Shown here one piece after another: positions 24,764 to 36,080 of a stretch of DNA of 64,000 nt; positions within the stretch are counted from its first letter, which is position 1, and every line of letters begins with the position of its first letter. The DNA lies in contig NC_064825.1 of NCBI RefSeq assembly GCF_024166365.1, positions 106,530,480 to 106,594,479 of the forward strand. The letters run 5' to 3'. Made by a program: the position numbers and the translations under genes. The notes under the pieces are model-generated. The model worked only from the letters and a program-made list of their open reading frames with translations. It was not told the origin of the DNA and made no database searches. Origin of the DNA: Elephas maximus indicus. Lineage: Eukaryota; Chordata; Mammalia; Proboscidea; Elephantidae.

Positions 24764-24926
24764 CCAAAGCAAATCCAGTGCCGTCGAGTCGATGCCAACT
24801 CAGAGCGACCCTATAGGAAAGAATAGAACTGCCCCATAGAGTTTCCAAGGAGTGCCTGGTGGATTTGAACTGCTGACCCTTCGGTTACCAGTCATAGTAC
24901 TTAACCGCTACACCACCAGGGTTTCC
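24764..24926 (-). mobile_element. AfroSINE inserted in a TA microsatellite
   Basis: Well-preserved minus-strand copy: 'ccagtgccgtcgagtcgatg' on the 3' side, 'ctacaccaccagggtttcc' at the head. It is flanked on both sides by (TA)n runs (24747-24760 and 24927-24941), which probably include the target duplication. Confidence 0.9.
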
Positions 24927-24952
24927 ATATATATATATATAAAATTCTATTC

Positions 24953-25005
24953 TGTTGTTAGGTGCCATTGATTCAGTTTGGAATCATAGCAACCCCATGT
25001 ACAAC
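24953..25005 (-). mobile_element. RTE 3' end fragment
   Basis: Only the last 50 or so bases: 'tgttgttaggtgccattgat' and 'atagcaaccccatgtacaac'. Confidence 0.75.
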
Positions 25006-25071
25006 ATATATATAAATATGTATATGAAATTCATAATATATCATTCAATATTTATCCTTCTATGTAAATAT

Positions 25072-25245
25072 AGAAAAACCTGGTTGTGTAGTGGTTAAGA
25101 GGTAAGGTTGCTAACCAAAATTTTGGCGGTTCAAATTCATCAGGCACTCCTTGGAAACCTTATGGGTCAGTTCTACTCTGTCCTATAGGGTCCTATGAGT
25201 TGAAATCAACTTGAGGTCAATGGGTTTGTTTTTCTTGGTTTGTTT
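25072..25245 (+). mobile_element. AfroSINE
   Basis: 'tgtgtagtggttaagaggta', 'ggcggttcaaattcatcagg', 'agttctactctgtcctatag', tail 'gggtttgtttttcttggttt'. Confidence 0.88.
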
Positions 25246-25522
25246 CATTGTATGTACTATATATATATACACACACACATACATACAATTCAATATCTGA
25301 ACTATATCCAACAGTAAAATAAATTGTTTTCTGATGAGTTTTTTTTTTTTGAAACTTCTGAAAATGTGGGAGAAACAAGATCTGAAACTCCTAAGTATGA
25401 ACAAAAGTAATCAGATTTTAAATGAAACTGTAACAAAGAATAATCCTCTAACAGCAAAATTAATTTTACCTTTTATTAATTTCTTTCCACTTTCCCTATT
25501 TAAAGGCAGAATAACACAATAA

Positions 25523-26470
25523 ATGGCTCCAGGGAATCTCACATGGGTGACTGAGTTCATTGTCATGGGAATCACAGACCTTCCTGAGCTCCAGGTCCCC
25601 CTTTTCTTTGTCTTCCTGGTGATGTATGGGCTGACTGTGGTAGGGAACCTGGGCACCATCATCCTCACCAGTGTCGACTCCAGACTTCAAACCCCCATGT
25701 ACTTTTTCCTTCGACACTTGGCTATCACTAATCTTGGCAATTCTACCACCATTGCCCCTAAAATGTTGCTCAACTTCTTGGTTAAGAAGAAAACCATCTC
25801 ATACTACTGTTGTGCAGCTCAACTAGGTGGATTCTTAGTTTTCGTGGTGGCTGAAATTTTCATACTGGCCGCAATGGCCTATGACCGTTATGTGGCCATT
25901 TGCAATCCCCTGCTCTACATGGTGGTGGTGTCTTGGCAGATCTGCCTTCTGCTCGTATCCCTCACATACCTCTTCAGTCTGACCACAGCACTGACTGTCT
26001 CTTCCTTTGTGTTCTCTGTGTCATACTGTTCTTCCAATGTAATCAACCATTTTTACTGTGATAACGTCCCTTTGCTAGCCTTGTCCTGTTCTGATACTTA
26101 CATTCCAGAAACAGCAGTGTTTATATTTTCGGGTACCAATCTGTTTTTCTCCTTGATCATTGTTCTAATATCCTACTTCAACATTGTTCTCGCCATTTTG
26201 AGGATACAGTCTTCAGAAGGGAGACAAAAAGCTTTTTCCACCTGTGCTTCTCACATGATGGCGGTCACTGTGTTCTATGGGACCCTCCTTTTCATGTATT
26301 TGCAACCAAGGACCAACCACTCATTAGATACTGATAAAATGGCCTCAGTCTTTTACACCCTAGTGATACCAGTGGTGAATCCCCTCATTTACAGCCTAAG
26401 GAACAAGGACGTGAAGGATGCACTGAAGAGATTCCTTAATAACCCATGCAAATCGCTCAAACTAATGTGA
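25523..26470 (+). CDS. OR8J-like: OR8J-like olfactory receptor, intact
   Basis: A complete single-exon coding frame of 315 codons, a typical class II OR length. Receptors of this family bind odorants at the cilia of olfactory neurons and couple to Golf and adenylyl cyclase. Seen: N-glycosylation site NLT at residues 5-7, GN at 41-42 in TM1, PMYFFLRHLA at 58-67, the TM3 cysteine C97, [15 protein letters not shown] at 118-132, SYFNIVLAILRI in TM5-IC3, [10 protein letters not shown] at TM6, and [16 protein letters not shown] in TM7. The N-terminus MAPGNLTWVTEF and the LGNSTTIAPKMLLNFLVKKK segment resemble human OR8J1/OR8J3. An in-frame upstream ATG is absent. A pyrimidine-rich stretch ending 'ccctatttaaag' just upstream could be the splice acceptor of the coding exon (inferred). 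No specific ligand can be inferred. Confidence 0.96.
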   Translation: MAPGNLTWVTEFIVMGITDLPELQVPLFFVFLVMYGLTVVGNLGTIILTSVDSRLQTPMYFFLRHLAITNLGNSTTIAPKMLLNFLVKKKTISYYCCAAQLGGFLVFVVAEIFILAAMAYDRYVAICNPLLYMVVVSWQICLLLVSLTYLFSLTTALTVSSFVFSVSYCSSNVINHFYCDNVPLLALSCSDTYIPETAVFIFSGTNLFFSLIIVLISYFNIVLAILRIQSSEGRQKAFSTCASHMMAVTVFYGTLLFMYLQPRTNHSLDTDKMASVFYTLVIPVVNPLIYSLRNKDVKDALKRFLNNPCKSLKLM

Positions 26471-26635
26471 ATGTATAACTACAACTGTCTTCTTTTAACA
26501 GTCTTATTTTGCTCCTGACAAAGCTGCTTTTAAGTGAAGAAGTATTCTAAATGGTTTAAAAAAAAAAAAAAAACTATTAATTTCGGTGGGAAAACTACTG
26601 ATGCATTTTTTCCCAATTCAAAATATCAGTCCCCC
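26471..26635. other. 3' flank of the intact OR8J-like gene
   Basis: Shared by all three units ('aagctgcttttaagtgaaga' and 'gatgcattttttcccaattc' recur after each OR8J copy), with an A-run at 26556. No AATAAA is seen here; the first one is at 27284, beyond the inserted segment. Confidence 0.6.
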
Positions 26636-27242
26636 TAGAGGGACAGAACAGTACATTCAAATGCCCTGAGGGGACAATGGCCTTGACGTTTTGGGGACCA
26701 GGTGATAGTCAATATGACTGGATGTAGGAAATGAGATCAAAGGAGGAGTTAGGACAGGCACCATAGAGGAACCATTCTGCGAGCCACCAAAAAAAACCCC
26801 AAACCCATTGCCGTTGAGTCAATTCTGACTCATAGCAACCGTAGAGGACAGAGCAGAACTGCTCCATAGGGTTTTTCAAAGAGCAGCTGGTGGATTCAAA
26901 CTGCCGACCTTTTGGTTAGCAGCTGAGCTTTTAACCACTGTGCTGCCAGGGCTCCTTTCTGCGAGACAAAGGAGGATTTTTTTCTGATTGGAGTTGTATG
27001 GGAGGTGTAACAACCTGCTCTGCAAGCTCACTCCTTCGTGAGCAAATGTGATCTTGCCCTCTGCAGGCAAAGAAAGGGCTGAGCCGAGACCTGTTGCTAA
27101 ACAGACGAAAGCAATCAGAGTGACTTACAAACATGCTTTCCTTTCCTGGAGAGCAGATTGGAACGTGCTCCCTCTGGACACGGGAGGACTCAATGTGTGG
27201 GTGGACTGTATTTGAGAAAGTCTTTTTTTTTTTTTAGAGGGA
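26636..27242. mobile_element. Unclassified 591-bp insertion found only in unit 1, with nested SINE
   Basis: The 8-mer tagaggga occurs at 26636-26643 and again at 27235-27242. The DNA between them is absent from the matching place in units 2 (near 37500) and 3 (near 50380), where a single 'tagata' or 'tagaga' site is found. Without the nested SINE the insert is about 420 bases, ending in a T11 run. I cannot assign it to a family; an old LTR or another retroposon is possible. Confidence 0.65.
26784..26956 (-). mobile_element. AfroSINE with 9-bp target duplication
   Basis: Minus strand: 'aaacccattgccgttgagtc' near the tail, 'gtgctgccagggctcc' at the head. The 9-mer ttctgcgag flanks it at 26775-26783 and 26957-26965. 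Confidence 0.93.
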
Positions 27243-27382
27243 TAAAGGTTTCAATTACACAATGAAAACAAACTTACATATGTAATAAACAACAACTTAA
27301 AAATAAACAAATACATACTATAAATAAATTACAACTCGTTAAAAGGTTTGTGTCTTATACCCTCTAAATATGGTATCTGTTG

Positions 27383-27537
27383 TTGTTGATATGTGCCATA
27401 AAGTTGATTCGTACTCATATTGACATTATGTTCAACAGAAGGAAACACTGCCTGGTCCTGAGCCATCCTCATGATCATTGTTACGCTTGACCCTGTTGTT
27501 GCAGCCACTGTGTCAATCCATCTCCTTGAGGGTCTTC
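27383..27537 (-). mobile_element. RTE 3' fragment
   Basis: 'gttgttgatatgtgccataa' (tail), 'aaacactgcctggtcctgag' and 'cagccactgtgtcaatccat'. It ends abruptly at 'gagggtctt', as expected of a 5'-truncated copy. Confidence 0.85.
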
Positions 27538-27589
27538 AACCTAGGTGCCATACTTGTTTGCAAATGAGAAGGCATAGCTGCAAACAAAA

Positions 27590-27785
27590 GGTACCTAGGT
27601 GGTACGAACTGTTTTCAGTAATCTAAATTTTGGAGAATCAGACACACCCAGGGGTAAGAAAAGGCCTTGTGATTCTCTTCCTTTAAGATTACAGCCGAGA
27701 AAACACTTTGGAGAGTTTCTACCTTGTAACACTTGGGGTCTTCATGAATTGAAATTGACTTGCCGGCAACTAACAACAACAATGT
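27590..27785 (+). mobile_element. Old AfroSINE, long type, CAA tail
   Basis: 'tacctaggtggtacgaactg', 'aagattacagccgagaaaac', 'tgacttgccggcaactaaca'. Present at the same place in unit 2 (37800-37990) and unit 3 (51865-52055), so it predates both duplications. Confidence 0.75.
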
Positions 27786-28907
27786 AGTCTGTAAACAAGG
27801 AAGAGAAAACCTGATAATGGCTGATGGAGGTATATGAGAGTCATTGCTTGAAAGATGATAGAAAGTCAGATCATTCTACTTGATACACTCACCTTTGCCC
27901 AAGGACTAAACATTTTATTATAATTTTACATTTTTTAATACCATATCCTCCATTAATAACCTTTTGCACCTTTTTCTCCATCTATCACATTTGTGAATCC
28001 ATTGTTGTCTTACACTTAAAATAAACTTATAACATATGAAAGTAAACATGTAGGGGAAAATAAAAACTAAGCCCAAGAGTGCTTTGAAACACAACTTGTG
28101 CCATAGCAGACTGAAATAAATATATAAGCATTCTGCATTTTTCCTCCTCTCTCATAGACATGTGCACAAAGCAAAAAAAAATTATGTTGAGCTAGTCATG
28201 TTTTACAATTAAATTATTTCCAAATGATATTTTCATACTAAAATCTGTTGTATACTTTATCATCTTTAATATGAAACTGTCAACATTAAACATCACTTCT
28301 TCTCAGATTTTTATTTAGTGTGGTGAAAGTGTTATTAGACCAAAAATGTCATCTCTTAAATGTGGTAACAATTATCAAAAAACTTACTACAAAAAAGAAA
28401 AAAAAAGTTAATAGTCATGTGAGTTATTGCTGTGTATGTACAATGCTACTAACATGCAATGGCGTGAGGGAGAGTAGGTGTGGCATGTGATGTAAGGACA
28501 GTCTCTGGACATAAAATAAGCTTATGACAATTTCAGGAAGGTCAGACATGAGGCACAACCAGGAACTCGGAGATTCACAGAAATGAGTCCATTTCTAACT
28601 TTGGTCATAAACAAACAGAATAGCTGAAGGCAGGCAAGATAAAATATGTGATGGACATTTCTGACCTCAAAAGACAAAATCAGCTATAATTTAATCCCAT
28701 TAGTCTGTAAACTTTTCATGTTAATTGCTAATGTGTTTCTTTGCTTTTACTTTATTCAGAGTGTGTTTGGCTTCAGCAGCTTACAATTACACAAGTGTTT
28801 CCCATTAGAAAACTATTTTCTTTGGGTATGGCTCCATGTGTAGAATTAGAGCAAAAGGCTAAACTCACATTACAACATTTCCAATGCTGTTTAAAATAAA
28901 TGAATGA
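27786..28907. other. Intergenic, shared with unit 2
   Basis: No gene. It matches 37990-38800 base by base apart from scattered changes ('agactgaaataaatatataa', 'gtacaatgctactaacatgc'). Homology to unit 2 stops near 28660. Confidence 0.6.
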
Positions 28908-29110
28908 ATAAATAAATAAACCTGTTGTCTTAGAGTGATTCCTACACATTGCAACCCCATGTGTATCAGAGTCGAACTTTCCCAGAAGGTTTTCAATGAC
29001 CTTTCAGAAGTAGATTGCCAAGTCTTTCTTCTAAGACACCTCTGGGTGGATTCAAACCACCAAATTTTCAGTTAGCAGTCAAGTACTTAACAAATATACA
29101 ACATCCAGGG
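28908..29110 (-). mobile_element. Old AfroSINE, minus strand
   Basis: 'taaacctgttgtcttagagt', 'cagaagtagattgccaagtc' and 'gtggattcaaaccaccaaat' fit the long SINE type, well diverged. Confidence 0.7.
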
Positions 29111-29255
29111 ACTCTATCCAATGCAATACACTGAAATACATATACAGTTTGGTGGATTGTTAAACATTTTGCTAAATGAATAAAGATCAAAAATGGGAAG
29201 TTCACTGTTTTCTACCTTATAATTTGGTTCACATGTATGTATTTCCTAAAAATAA

Positions 29256-29702
29256 TTATGCTGTTTTTATATTACTTTCTTATTGCTATAACAAATTACC
29301 TCAAATTTAATGCCTAAAAACAACACAAATGTATTATCTCACAGTTTTGACAGTAAGAAGTCCATAATGAGTCTAATTGCACTAAAAGCAAGGTGTTAGC
29401 TTGGATGCCCTAGAGGAGAATGTTTCCTGCCTTTTTCACCTTGTAGAGGCAGCAAATATTCCTTGGATAGTGACCCCTTCCAGTTATCAATCCTATCACT
29501 CTCACTTCTGCTTCCATTACCTTCTCGGGATCTCCTGCATACATTTTGTCTTCTAAGAACTCTTTTGATTACATTGGGCTCACCTGGACAACCCTGGGAC
29601 ACATTATATCAATAAAGTCCCTTTTGTCATGTAATATATTCACAGTTTCTGGGAATTAGGATTTGGACATCTTTGAGGGTTCGTGAAACTGTGTTCTACA
29701 TC
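29256..29702 (-). mobile_element. Solo LTR fossil, MaLR/ERVL-like (MLT type)
   Basis: The + strand shows the complement of a common mammalian LTR: 'cttattgctataacaaatta', 'aaacaacacaaatgtattat', 'tgattacattgggctcacct' and 'gggaattaggatttggacat'. No internal region is attached. Old and diverged, likely predating the split of placental orders. The family call is from recall only. Confidence 0.7.
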
Positions 29703-30552
29703 ACATTGGAATATTTTGTGAAATTAGACAATGTAAAATCTTGCACCTCTCTCAAGTACAAGAGCTCAATAAAATAATCCCACTAAAATGTACACAATAT
29801 ATATCTGTTTTACATTGTTTAGATACAAAATTTGTTCTATACAAACTATACATTGAGACTTCTTGGATTAAGAATGAACAACAACAACAAAACATTTGGC
29901 TTGAAGATTGCAGAAAGAGTGTACCCAGATAAACATGCACTCACATATCATTTGTTACACTTCTAGTGAGAAATTCTGAATCAGACAAGTTAACCAACCA
30001 GGCATATTGGTCAAGCATATATTTTTAATGAAGTAAGATATGAAAAACAATTTATCTCTCAACTCCAGTCTTCTACTGTCAAAGTTTACCCCATGGGAGC
30101 ATTAGCACCTCCAAACTTCCAGGTTATGCCTGTCCGGGTGCCAAGGTGGTTCCCTGGCATCTTGTGCCTGAACAGCTATAGTAAAACCACTGAGGGGATG
30201 AGGCAAGATGGGGTGCCTGGAAGTTTTGAAGCAAGCCACCACCTGGGCAAAAGTGTGAAAGGTAGGAAAGGCTTCAAACAGCTGCCACAGGAGCCCACAG
30301 GCTGTATTGCAGGAGAGGCTAGAGCTCTCTCCCAACTCCATAAGGTAGGGCTGTCTGGTCAGACAGCATGGCAAGTGTGTAACTCTTGAGTGGAGCACAT
30401 ATTGAATCCCTTCAAGAGCCTGAGAATAAAAAAATAAGATACTGATTTTGTTTTAACACTAAGTGCTTGATCAAACAAAAAATGTTTTTTATGATATGGA
30501 ATAAACATCTATTTCGACCTCATCTATAGTTCCAATTATATTACCAGTTAAC
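29703..30552. other. Intergenic, with an unclassified GC-richer block at 30060-30400
   Basis: Lies between the LTR fossil and the unit 2 OR5T remnant, without a match in units 1 or 3. The block 30060-30400 is open in frames on both strands (98 codons each). Neither translation resembles a known protein, and codon content does not favour either strand, so no gene is called. Confidence 0.45.
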
Positions 30553-31100
30553 ATGTCACCCAGACTCTATGATCCACCCATCATTGCTTTCTAGGTTGCT
30601 CGTATTTTGCTCTGCTACTTAACACACAGTACGAACTTTTAACCTGTCTTGTGCAATCAACGAAATTAGATGTACTTTGTGTAATATCCCTCTACTCTTT
30701 GATATGTTGTGCTCTGACACTTACATCGACCACCTTCTTTTCTTCTATTTTGTGGGTTCTATAGAGGGTTTTTTTTTTTTTAGAGAGATATTCACCACCC
30801 TGATTGTCTTGATACCCTATGGTTTCATTTTCTTGGCCATTCTGAAGATTCCTTCTGCTGATAGGAGGTGAAAAGTGTTTTCCATTTTTGGCTCTCACTT
30901 AACTGGAGTGTCAGTTTACCATGAACAATCCCCTTCATATTTGTGAGACCAAGTTCCAGCTACACTTTGGGTCATGGCATGATAGTGTCAGTATTTGGCA
31001 CTGTTGTGACAGCCATGCTGAATACCATTACCTGCAGTTTGAGGAACAAAGATGTAAAAGAAACAATAAAAAAATGTGTTAGTGTGAAATATACAATAAG
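30553..31100 (+). pseudogene. OR5T-like: OR5T-like pseudogene, 5'-truncated (unit 2)
   Basis: Homology to the unit 1 OR5T copy begins abruptly at 'ccagttaacatgtcacccag' (matching 18050) and runs to the end of the gene and beyond. TM1-TM3 are absent. Several breaks follow: a T11 insertion-like run near 30770 followed by extra bases, a stop after SADRR near 30870, and more shifts. TM6-TM7 traces remain ([24 protein letters not shown]). The downstream AATAAA (31229) and flank are still shared with unit 1. Confidence 0.9.
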
Positions 31101-31340
31101 GCATATTTTTAGCAATAACAATTAAAAAAATCAAGAGTCAAGATCTATGTCTCAATATGAAAAAGATATACAAAAAATAAATTTTTGTTTTAGTTTCTTA
31201 GTGTCTTTCTATTCTTTCTGAACATTTGAAATAAAGATGTCTTAATGTATGCTATTTTAAAACATGTGCAGAAAAACTATGCCATGAAAAAAAAATAAAA
31301 ATTTTTTTGCCATGAGTTTGCTTCTTATTATGTTCATACT

Positions 31341-33313
31341 ACCTCATGAAATGATTGAACATCGACTAATTCTTTTTCGTATAATGACTCTGTGTATTCC
31401 TTCCATCTTCTTTTGATGCTTCCTGGTTCTTTTAATATTTTCCCCATAGAATCCTTTACTATAGCAACTTGAGGCTTGAATTTTTTCTTCAGTTCTTTCA
31501 GCTTGAGAAACACCGAGTATGTTCTTCCTTTTAGTTTTTCTGTCTCCAGCTCTTTGCACATGTTATTATAATACTTTACTATGTCTTCTCCAGCTGCCCT
31601 TTGAAATCTTCAGTTCTTTTACTTCATCATTCCTTCTTTTTCTTTAGCTGCTTGACATTCAAGAGCAAGTTTCAGAGTCTCCCCTGACATCCATCTTGCT
31701 CTTTTCTTTCTTTTCAATGACCTCTTGCTTTCTCCGTGTATGATGTCCTCGATGTCATTCCACAACTTGCCTGGTCCTCAGTCACTAGTGTTCAACACGT
31801 GAAATCTTTTCCTGAAATGGACTCTAAATTCAGGTGGTACTGAAAGATGAAGTCCAAGCTGCTCTGAAGGCATTGGCGAAAAATAAGGCTCCAGGAATTG
31901 ATGGAATATCAATCGAGATGTTTTAACAAATGAAGAGGTGAAGGTGCTCACTAGCCTATGCCAAGATATATGGAAGACAGCTTCCTGGCCAACTGACTGG
32001 AAGAGATCCATATTTATGCCTATTCCCAAGAAAGGTGATCGAAAGGAATGGGAAAAATATAGAACAATGTTATTAACATCACACGCAAGCAAAATTTTGC
32101 TGAAGATCATTCAAAAACAGCTGCAGTAGCGTATCAATAGGGAACTGCCAGAAACTCAGGCTGGCTTCAGAAGAGGAACCAGGGATATCATTGCTGATGT
32201 CAGATGGATCTTGACTGAAAGCAGAGAATACTAGAAGGATGTTTACCTGTGTTTTATTGGCTATCCAAAGACATTCGACTGTGTGGATCATAACAAATTA
32301 TGGATAACACTGAAAAAATGGAAATGCCAGAACACTTAATTATGCTCATGAGGAACCTTTGTATAGATCAAGTGGCAGTTGTTTCAACAAAACAAGAGGA
32401 TACTGATTGGTTTAAAGTCAGGAAAGGTATGCATCATGACTGTAGCCTTTCACCATACGTATTCTATCTGTATGCTGAGCAAATAATCAGAGCGGTCAGA
32501 CTATATGAGAAGAATGGAGCATCAGGATAGGGGGAAGACTCATTAACAACCTGCATTAAGCAGATGACACAACCTTGCTTGCTGAAAGGCACTTACTAAT
32601 GAAGATCAAAGATCACAGCCTTCAGTGTGGATTGCACCTCAACGTAAAGTAAAAATCCTCACAACTGGACCAATGAGCAACATCATGATAAAAGGAGATA
32701 AGATTGAAGTTGTCAAGGATTTCATTTTACTTGGATCCAAAATCAATAGCCATGGAAGCAGCAGTCAAGAAATCAAAAGACTCATTGCATTGGGTAAATC
32801 TCCTGCAAAAGACCTCTTTAAAGTGTTGAAAAGCAAAGATGTCACCTTGAAGACCAAGGTGCACCTGACCCAAGCCATGGTATTTTCAGTGGCATCATAT
32901 GCATGTGAAAGCTGGACGAAGAATAAGGAAGACTGGGGAAGAATTGATGCCTTTGAACTGTAGTGTTGGCGAAGAATATTGACTATACCATGGACTGCCA
33001 AAAAAATTAACAAATCTGTCTTGGAAGAAGTGCAACTAGAATGTTCCTTAGAAGCAAGGATGGCGAGACTGAGTCTTACATATTTTGGACGTGTTGTCAG
33101 GAGGGATCAGTCCCTGGAGAAGGACATTATGCTTGGCAAAGTACAGGGTCAGCGGAAAAGAGGAAGACCCTCAACGAGGTGGACTGGCTCAGTGGCTGCA
33201 ACAATGAGTTCAAGCAAACAACTATTGTAAGGATGGTGCAGGACCGGGCAGTGTTTTGTTCTGTTGTACATAGGGTCGCTATGACTCCATGGCACCTAAC
33301 AACAACAACAAAG
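31341..33313 (+). mobile_element. RTE LINE, 5'-truncated, with inverted 5' segment
   Basis: 31341-31836 lies in minus orientation (frame 31561-31334 reads ELKKKFKPQVAIVKDSMGK) and 31837-33313 lies in plus orientation. The latter holds the reverse transcriptase (ASWPTDWKRSIFMPIPKKGD near 31980, LTLKTKVHLTQAMVFS-type end near 32860) and the tail 'ggcacctaacaacaacaaca'. The two parts meet at about the same internal element position. The 10-mer tgttcatact is at 31331-31340 and 33314-33323; unit 1 has the single empty site near 18795. Several stops are present. Confidence 0.93.
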
Positions 33314-33323
33314 TGTTCATACT

Positions 33324-36080
33324 GGATATGTATATGTGTATTTATGCATATATATGTATATACATATACACATACACATAATGGCTGTAATATACACATA
33401 TATACACATGAAGACATATACGTATATGATCTTTATGTAGAATATTGTGTATTTATGTTGTCTTGCTTATACATATATACTTGGAAATGAAAAAATAGTA
33501 AAATGTATTTATTTAGTGTGGTGTAATTAATAAAAATTTAAAAGTAAAGTTTCAATAAATTTTAAAAAAATTATTCAGGAGTTGTTTGAGCAGAACTTGT
33601 TTTCTTTTTCTAATGAATTTTTTTACGTGCAGCAAAATCAGTGGACAACATATAGCTAAAGAAATCAACATGGATAAATCTGCAAACATACATTTGAGTG
33701 AGCAGAAAATTGCAAAATAAGACACTCAGTACTATGTAAAATAATTAAAGATATCTTCAGATTTATGTTTTGATGGGTACATAAATATATAGTTAATAAC
33801 AACAAGAATATCATTAAAAGTTGTGGATAAGGGTTACCTCTGGGTAAGGATACTCTGAGCTGGTGGTTTGAATCCAAGCAGAGGCACCTCAAAAGACCTG
33901 CTGAAACTTTATAGCCGTTGAAAACGGTATGGAGCACAGTTCTACTCTGACACATATGGAGCCACCTTGAGTCAAAATTGGCTGGAGGGAAACTGGTATT
34001 AGGTATTAGGTATTAGGAATACCAAAATCAAGAAGGAAGAGGTGTATCCTGCACGATAGAAGTCAGTATCTTAGAGAATGAGACACAACTTGTCATGGTT
34101 TCTTTGTCAAAGTTAAAATAATTTTACAGATTGATTACAGCATGGGATACAAAATCCTGATGTTTAATTTCACATTTCAGGGTGGGTATTTCATTCATTC
34201 GTTTGTTCATTCATTCCATCAGTCAGTGAGTTGGTTAGCAAGTGTCTTTTGGACATCTACTCTATCCTGGGTATTATTTTAGAAGATGGTAATAAAAAGG
34301 AAAACTAATCAGACACATCCTTCCCTCTTATAAAGGTTATAGGCTAGAAAATGCCCCAAGAAAGTAAGAAAGAATTGGTGATGATATTAAATTGCAATAT
34401 TTACTTATTATTTGAAAGACGATTGTACCCTGATGTGAAAAAATACATTTTTTTACTTAAATTAACTGAATATAAAAACTACAAATGATACCAGATATGA
34501 TTTCTACTTTAATAATTTTAATAAAAAGTTGATATTTAGCCTCTTTATAAACTTCACATTTCAAATTTGGTGTATATCATCTGGTTTTTACAGCAAATAT
34601 ACCAGAGTTTGATATTGGAAGGGAGGTTTTGTGTTATCCCCAATATTCACATTTAATTTATCCATAGGGGTAGAATTCTGTATTTTCCAGCGGCTGGATT
34701 TTCTTCATCCATAACCCAGGAACACGGGCCAGAGTATTGAAGGGTATATTAAAAAAAATAATAATAATGATACAGAAACGCAGCACGTGTTTCTTATTCA
34801 ATGTACTCATTTAAACAAGTCCCTAGACTATCTCCACATTCTCATTTTTTGGGTGAAATTTTGAGTGGAGCTTTGCTTAAGGAGCTTTCAATTTGTCTTT
34901 CTTTCCCTGGGGAATCAGACCTTTATCTGGGAATTCTAGTCCTCATGTTTAGGGACTGGGGCCTAGACACATACATACATTAGTGTTAGGGTCTTCAGGA
35001 ACTTCAGATCTTTGTAAAACTCTCCAGCATGCTTCGTGGAGTAAACTTAGGAGTGGATCTCGAATCTCTGTGCACAGGTGGGTTAAACCAAATGTTTCCC
35101 TATTACTAGGTCTAGATGTGAGGACTAAGTATCTTAAAAACTCTATGAATTCAAGTCAAACTCAGAACTGAAATGGTTTCTTCTGTCTCTTTTCCAGGTG
35201 GAAACCCTGGTGGCATAGTGGTTAAGTGCTATAGTAATTAACCGAGAGGTCAGCAGTTCAAATCCACCAGATGCTCCTTGGAAACTCTTTGGGGCAGTTC
35301 TACTCTGTCCTCTAGGGTCACTATTAGTTGGAATTGCCTCGATGTCAGTGGGTTTGGTTTGGTTTTTGGTCTTTTCCAAGTGACGGCAATCCTTGCCCAC
35401 TGATAGCTGAGTGGAAGTGATGGCTGTGTAATGACTGAAGTAACTGTCTTTAATGACTTAAGTAAATGTCTTAATAAATTAATAACAGTCTTAATGACTA
35501 CTGAAAAATGAGACTGAGCATTGTTAAAGAAGATGTGAAAAAAATAACCAAATCAATGGTCAGTGATGATTATCTAAGAGAATGGAGAAGATTTAGCATA
35601 TTGCTTTTTACATATGATGAACTTGATATTTTTAGGGAAGCAAATATTTACCAGATAGTCTTAACCCAGGTAGAGTTACTGCTAAAACTATCAGCTGTAG
35701 TGAGTTGTGACAGGGTCATGGAGCATTTGGAGCACAAAAATGTAAAGATTCTAAACCTTATCATCTTCCAGTGAGATTAACAATAAATTGAGAATTTCAC
35801 ATTTTCTCTATGCAGATGTCAAAGTTGAAGAATTTCTTGAGCATTTTTGAAATTCTAGTTATTGATACCCTACGTTAGCCACGGTCTTACATTTCTATTA
35901 TTAGCAATTAGGGATACAAAGAATGGAAGTAATTATGTGTGCTTACTTTTTCCATTGTGAATGAAAGCCAGGGAAATATGATGATATGAGATAGAAAAAA
36001 TCATAAACTTGATTCTTATTCACAATCTAAAGCAGTGAATACGATACCAATTGATAATACAGTGATAACTTTTTGAAATT
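33324..36080. other. Unit 2 flank homologous to unit 1 18800-21390
   Basis: Non-coding. A TATACA-type microsatellite lies at 33320-33480. An old SINE lies at about 33845-34005 (same as 19398-19580). The L2-like piece lies near 34195-34350. The segment 'caagtccctagactatctcc' is near 34816. One younger AfroSINE interrupts it at 35201. Confidence 0.65.
35201..35370 (+). mobile_element. AfroSINE with 12-bp target duplication
   Basis: A classic copy: 'gaaaccctggtggcatagtg', 'cagcagttcaaatccaccag', 'agttctactctgtcctctag', tail 'gggtttggtttggtttttgg'. Flanks cttttccaggtg (35189-35200) and cttttccaagtg (35371-35382). Units 1 (near 20740) and 3 (near 42470) have the empty site, so it inserted after the duplication. 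Confidence 0.95.

Noticed and set aside
24764-24926. A tRNA gene suggested by A-box and B-box-like motifs in several SINEs
   Set aside because: The motifs belong to the tRNA-derived SINE head; no copy has a full cloverleaf with an anticodon arm.
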